NCBI GenBank assembly: GCA_013815575.1 | Contig: JACDFX010000027.1 | Span: 1-9,276, forward strand | Length of the DNA: 9,276 nt | Source of the DNA: Rubrobacter sp. | GTDB lineage: Bacteria; Actinomycetota; Rubrobacteria; Rubrobacterales; Rubrobacteraceae | Reading direction: 5' to 3' | In this document: one piece after another, positions 7,007-9,276 of the stretch | Numbering within the stretch: position 1 is the first letter of the stretch | How the letters are laid out: each line of letters begins with the position of its first letter | The notes under the pieces: model-generated | The model's database searches: none | The model's input: the letters and a program-made list of their open reading frames with translations, nothing else | What the model was told of the DNA's origin: nothing | Position numbers and translations under genes: made by a program

Positions 7007-7011
7007 CCTCT
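7007..7011 (-). promoter_or_regulatory. Ribosome binding site deciding the TTG start of trpB2
   Basis: AGAGG on the minus strand lies 5 bases before the TTG at 7001. None of the other upstream start codons in this frame that I checked has a comparable site, and the family's N-terminal block begins only a few residues later. Confidence 0.55.
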
Positions 7012-7050
7012 TTCCGGCTTGTCAATACTCTCTGGTCTGCGCCTTCGCTA

Positions 7051-7075
7051 TTGGCACGGCGCTTCGCGCCTCCAA
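7051..7075. other. Hairpin in the trpB2 leader region
   Basis: Minus-strand sequence TTGG-A-GGCGC-GAA-GCGCC-GTG-CCAA forms a 5-bp GC stem with a GAA loop, extended by a 4-bp outer stem across a small asymmetric bulge. It lies 50-74 bases upstream of the TTG start. No T-tract follows in the trpB2 direction and no T-box or peptide-leader Trp codons are visible, so any regulatory role is speculative. Confidence 0.3.
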
Positions 7076-7151
7076 GGAGTGAGCTTACAGCTTTTTTGGA
7101 CCCAGGGCCTCCCACCCGGGGTGCCGGGGTGAGCGAGATCCCGGCCTCGGG

Positions 7152-7157
7152 TAGACT
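7152..7157 (+). promoter_or_regulatory. -10 element of a probable leaderless promoter
   Basis: TAGACT fits the TANNNT pattern and ends 6 bases before the GTG at 7164, the spacing expected if transcription starts on the start codon. No Shine-Dalgarno sequence lies between. A weak -35 candidate, GTGAGC, sits 17 bp further upstream (7129-7134). The TAG within this hexamer is also an in-frame stop, so translation cannot begin further upstream. Confidence 0.55.
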
Positions 7158-7163
7158 GCTTGC

Positions 7164-8303
7164 GTGGAAGTCACGGGAGCGGCGCCGGCCAGAGACTCTG
7201 TCCCGGATAGGACCCGCAAGAGGCTGCTGCGCGAGCCGCTCTTCTGGGCGGCTGTGACGGCGTTTTCCGGGGCTGTTCTGGGAGTTTTCAGCACGATTTG
7301 GCAAGCCACCCTGAGGGATTCCTTCTACGTCGACCCGGCGGCGCGGTTGCTCGCGCAGATACCGGGGTTCGTGGGAGAGGTGCTCGTCATGTCGGCTTCG
7401 CTGGGTGCTGTCTACCTGGCCTGGAACGTCCTCCGCGTGACGGGGCGGCGCCTGGCCTCGCTGGGGGCGGCGCTGCTGGCGCTCCTGCTTATGGCGGAGG
7501 CCGTCGGCGTCGCGGTAGCCGTTTACTGGAGCACGGGGGAGAGGTGGCAGGTCTCCGCGGCGTTCCCGTTTCCGGCCATCGAGGCCGCGGCGTATTACGC
7601 CATCGTCTTTCTGCCACCCATAGTTCTCTTGTCCTTTGCGGCGCTTCTTCTCGCGGCCCGCGAGAAGAAGCTGGGGGGCCTGCTCTCTTTTCTCTTCCTC
7701 CTCTCGCTGCCCCTCGGTACGCTATGGTTCCTACTCTTTGCGCCAGCCCCCAACGCTATCGGGCCGCCCAACGGGCTTATGGCCTCTCTCCTCGGCTGGT
7801 ACGCGACGGGCATGAGCCTCCTGGAGGCGCCGCTTTGGATCTTGCTCGGCGCGACGTTCTTGCGCCGGGCTCGCCGCGGCGCGCTTGGTGAAGCGTTCCG
7901 CGTCAGGGAGAAGGAGAACCTCGAGACGGCCCGCCGGCTCTATGAGGAGGGACTCGGACAGGGAAATACCTCCGTCGTGGACGACCTCGTATCCGAAGAC
8001 TTCCGCGACCTCAGGCGGGGTGCCAGGGGCAAGCTCGCCATGGAGCGGGTGTTGTCGGCCCTGTGGAAGAGCTACCCGGATCTCTCGGTCACGGTAGAAG
8101 ACCAGCGGGCCGAAGGCGACTTCGTCAGGACGCGTCTAACGCTGTCCGGGACCGACAGGGGCGGCGTCCTCTGGTATCCGCCCACGGGACGGCAGGCCAC
8201 TTTTACCGCCGAGTTCGTCGACCGCTTCATGGAAGGGCTGCTGATCGAGCACTCCGGACAGGCTGACACCGGGGAACTCTTGCGCCAACTCGGCCTGACG
8301 TAG
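7164..8303 (+). CDS. Six-helix membrane protein fused to a C-terminal SnoaL-like (ester cyclase) domain
   Basis: 379-residue protein in two parts. Residues 26-234 contain six hydrophobic segments (about 26-47, 68-90, 97-121, 141-165, 170-193, 207-234). Basic loops [19 protein letters not shown] and RRARRG put both termini in the cytoplasm. Residues 250-377 form a SnoaL-like domain of the NTF2 superfamily: [20 protein letters not shown] (256-275), [20 protein letters not shown] (304-323), [10 protein letters not shown] (338-347), [12 protein letters not shown] (357-368). The conserved DFVDH-like block is changed to EDFRDL (278-283), removing a usual histidine, and the EHWGQAD tryptophan is serine, so catalysis is doubtful and ligand binding may be its role. 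The GTG start follows a leaderless -10. It diverges from trpB2 across 162 bp and converges with the glycosidase gene. I do not recognise the membrane half, and the biological role is unknown. Confidence 0.82.
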   Translation: MEVTGAAPARDSVPDRTRKRLLREPLFWAAVTAFSGAVLGVFSTIWQATLRDSFYVDPAARLLAQIPGFVGEVLVMSASLGAVYLAWNVLRVTGRRLASLGAALLALLLMAEAVGVAVAVYWSTGERWQVSAAFPFPAIEAAAYYAIVFLPPIVLLSFAALLLAAREKKLGGLLSFLFLLSLPLGTLWFLLFAPAPNAIGPPNGLMASLLGWYATGMSLLEAPLWILLGATFLRRARRGALGEAFRVREKENLETARRLYEEGLGQGNTSVVDDLVSEDFRDLRRGARGKLAMERVLSALWKSYPDLSVTVEDQRAEGDFVRTRLTLSGTDRGGVLWYPPTGRQATFTAEFVDRFMEGLLIEHSGQADTGELLRQLGLT

Positions 8304-8347
8304 GCACCCGCGCCCGCGCCCTCCGAAACCCGGACTTGAAAGCGCCA

Positions 8348-8376
8348 GCCGTAGCGTAGAGGACGGCCTCTACGGC
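8348..8376. terminator. Overlapping alternative hairpins between convergent genes
   Basis: CGTAGAGG-ACGG-CCTCTACG (8355-8374) is a perfect 8-bp stem with a 4-base loop. An alternative 7-bp stem pairs GCCGTAG (8348-8354) with CTACGGC (8370-8376). Both use the same right arm, so they exclude each other. The right arm contains the TAG stop (8370-8372) of the glycosidase gene. No T-tract follows on either strand, so this is at best a bidirectional, non-canonical terminator. Confidence 0.4.
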
Positions 8377-9276
8377 AGCACCACCACCGCGTCACCTATG
8401 GGTCGCTCGCCCGTCGTGTCTGAGGGACGGGTGACGAGCCTCTGTTCTACCGTCATCCCGGTCGAGCCGCCGCCGTCGAGGTTGACGGCCTCGTCGGAGC
8501 CGAGGGCGTCCATGATGCCAGCGCTCTCCTCGAAGCTCGCGCCGACGCTGTAGCCGGGGCGTCTGCCGTCCACGGCGACGAGTAGCAAGTCGCCGCCCGA
8601 CGTCGTTCCGGCCAGCGTGCGCGGGTTGCGGCGCTCGCCGAAGCGATAGTAGAACTCCGGGTTTTCAGGGTAGACGAAGCCCTCGGCGAACGCGGTGATC
8701 TCCGGCTCGCCTCCGCTCAAGAGCCGCGGGCCGCCGTTGACGACCCCCGTCCCCTCGCCGATGCGGACGCCCTCGCCGGAGAGCCTCTCAGAGAGGTCGA
8801 TCTTCCGTCCGGGCTGGGCGTGGGCGCGGAGCCAGTCGGCGCCCTCCCCGGTGCCGGAGAGGACAGAGCCGTCCGGCGGGATGGGGCCGCCGCGCCCCTC
8901 GCGCAGCGCCGTAACGCGGCCGGAGGCGTCCAGAACGGCCTCGGCGCCCTCGCCTGGTTCGGTGCCCGCGCCGAAGATGGGGGTGAAGAGGATCAACTCA
9001 GAGGGGTCGGTGCAGGTGAAGTCGTGTTTGGGGGCCTCGGTGGGAGCGTCCCCACCCTCGCCGCCGCAGCCCCGGATCAGGCCGGGCTTGCGGTTCTTGC
9101 CGTCTACGAGCCGCGTCGCCCCGTCGGAGGAGCGGACGGAGAGCTCGTCGGAGAGGGCGGCCACGTCTGAGCCTGAGCCGTCGCCTTCGGGGAGGACGAG
9201 GCTCGTGCGGCCGTCCACGGCCTCGCTTACGAGGTCGCCTTCGAGCACGGAGATGCCGGCCAGGTCCCCCGGCGTG
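8370..9276 (-). CDS. Phosphodiester glycosidase (NAGPA/DUF2233 family), 5' end outside window
   Basis: The last 301 residues are present; the frame is open to the window edge, so the N-terminal part, including any signal peptide, lies beyond 9276. Members of this family, such as the mammalian uncovering enzyme NAGPA, cleave a sugar from a phosphodiester; bacterial members are mostly secreted and of unproven substrate. The diagnostic C-terminal core is RNPRTLAGTTSGGDLLLVAV followed by DGRRPGYSVG, then NLDGGGSTGM (8483-8454), and the closing RPIGDAVVVLP. The DGGGS loop and the arginine and threonine before it are the conserved active-site region. Two cysteines 18 residues apart, in IRGCGGEGG and HDFTCTD, could form a disulfide, in keeping with export. 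A GTG at 9248 is an internal valine, not the start, because family sequence continues upstream of it. Convergent with the SnoaL-fusion gene; any Pho-type promoter would be outside the window. Confidence 0.88.
   Translation of the reverse strand, partial: TPGDLAGISVLEGDLVSEAVDGRTSLVLPEGDGSGSDVAALSDELSVRSSDGATRLVDGKNRKPGLIRGCGGEGGDAPTEAPKHDFTCTDPSELILFTPIFGAGTEPGEGAEAVLDASGRVTALREGRGGPIPPDGSVLSGTGEGADWLRAHAQPGRKIDLSERLSGEGVRIGEGTGVVNGGPRLLSGGEPEITAFAEGFVYPENPEFYYRFGERRNPRTLAGTTSGGDLLLVAVDGRRPGYSVGASFEESAGIMDALGSDEAVNLDGGGSTGMTVEQRLVTRPSDTTGERPIGDAVVVLP

Noticed and set aside
7051..7097. Plus-strand intrinsic terminator: hairpin 7051-7075 followed by a T-run at 7092-7097
   Set aside because: The T-run begins about 16 bases after the stem, not directly after it, and no plus-strand gene lies upstream to be terminated.
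7002..7304. 101-residue N-terminal extension of TrpB2 from a start at 7304
   Set aside because: The extension is basic and low in conserved features, would overlap the divergent gene and its promoter, and makes the protein about 100 residues longer than TrpB2 normally is. TTG at 7001 with AGAGG fits better.
9246..9248. GTG at 9248 as the start of the phosphodiester glycosidase
   Set aside because: The frame is open to the window edge with family-like sequence upstream (TPGDLAGIS), and too little of the family's N-terminal half would remain.

Overview
The window is high-GC DNA with third-codon-position GC near 90 percent in the real genes. It has GTG and TTG starts, Tat-type export signals, and gene families common in Actinomycetota. 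The combination (PhoD, DUF839-type PhoX, a secreted 5'-nucleotidase, and a TrpB2-type tryptophan synthase beta chain) suggests a deep-branching actinobacterium such as Rubrobacter. That genus is a guess from gene style; no marker gene is present.

Layout. Positions 1-5600 form a phosphate-scavenging block read entirely from the minus strand. In transcription order it holds a 5'-nucleotidase-type metallophosphoesterase (3729-5366), a PhoX/DUF839 phosphatase with a perfect Tat signal (2141-3622), and a PhoD-type alkaline phosphatase whose 3' end runs off the window (1-1683). Between phoX and phoD lies coding-like sequence broken by one in-frame TAG, probably a decayed gene. Positions 5649-7001 encode a TrpB2-type PLP enzyme on the minus strand from a TTG start. 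Divergent from it, 7164-8303 encodes a protein that joins six membrane helices to a cytoplasmic SnoaL-like (ester cyclase) domain and appears to be translated from a leaderless mRNA. Convergent with that gene, 8370-9276 holds the 3' part of a phosphodiester glycosidase (NAGPA/DUF2233 family).

How the genes work together. Each phosphatase gene has its own upstream element with the same geometry: three hexamers related to GTTTAC/TTTAAC at exact 11-bp steps, then exactly 21 bp, then a -10-like hexamer. Such 11-bp direct repeats are the known architecture of PhoP/PhoB binding sites (Pho boxes). The nucleotidase and phoX copies also share an identical 11-mer in the same register. The block therefore reads as a small Pho regulon of three independently promoted, exported phosphatases from different structural families, which would release phosphate from nucleotides and from organic mono- and diesters outside the membrane. 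trpB2, the SnoaL-fusion gene and the glycosidase show no such element inside the window.

No tRNA, rRNA, CRISPR array, insertion sequence or prophage signal was seen. The strongest novel-looking items are the shared Pho-box geometry, the membrane-SnoaL fusion with its leaderless start, the interrupted frame between phoX and phoD, and the degenerate Tat motif of PhoD.
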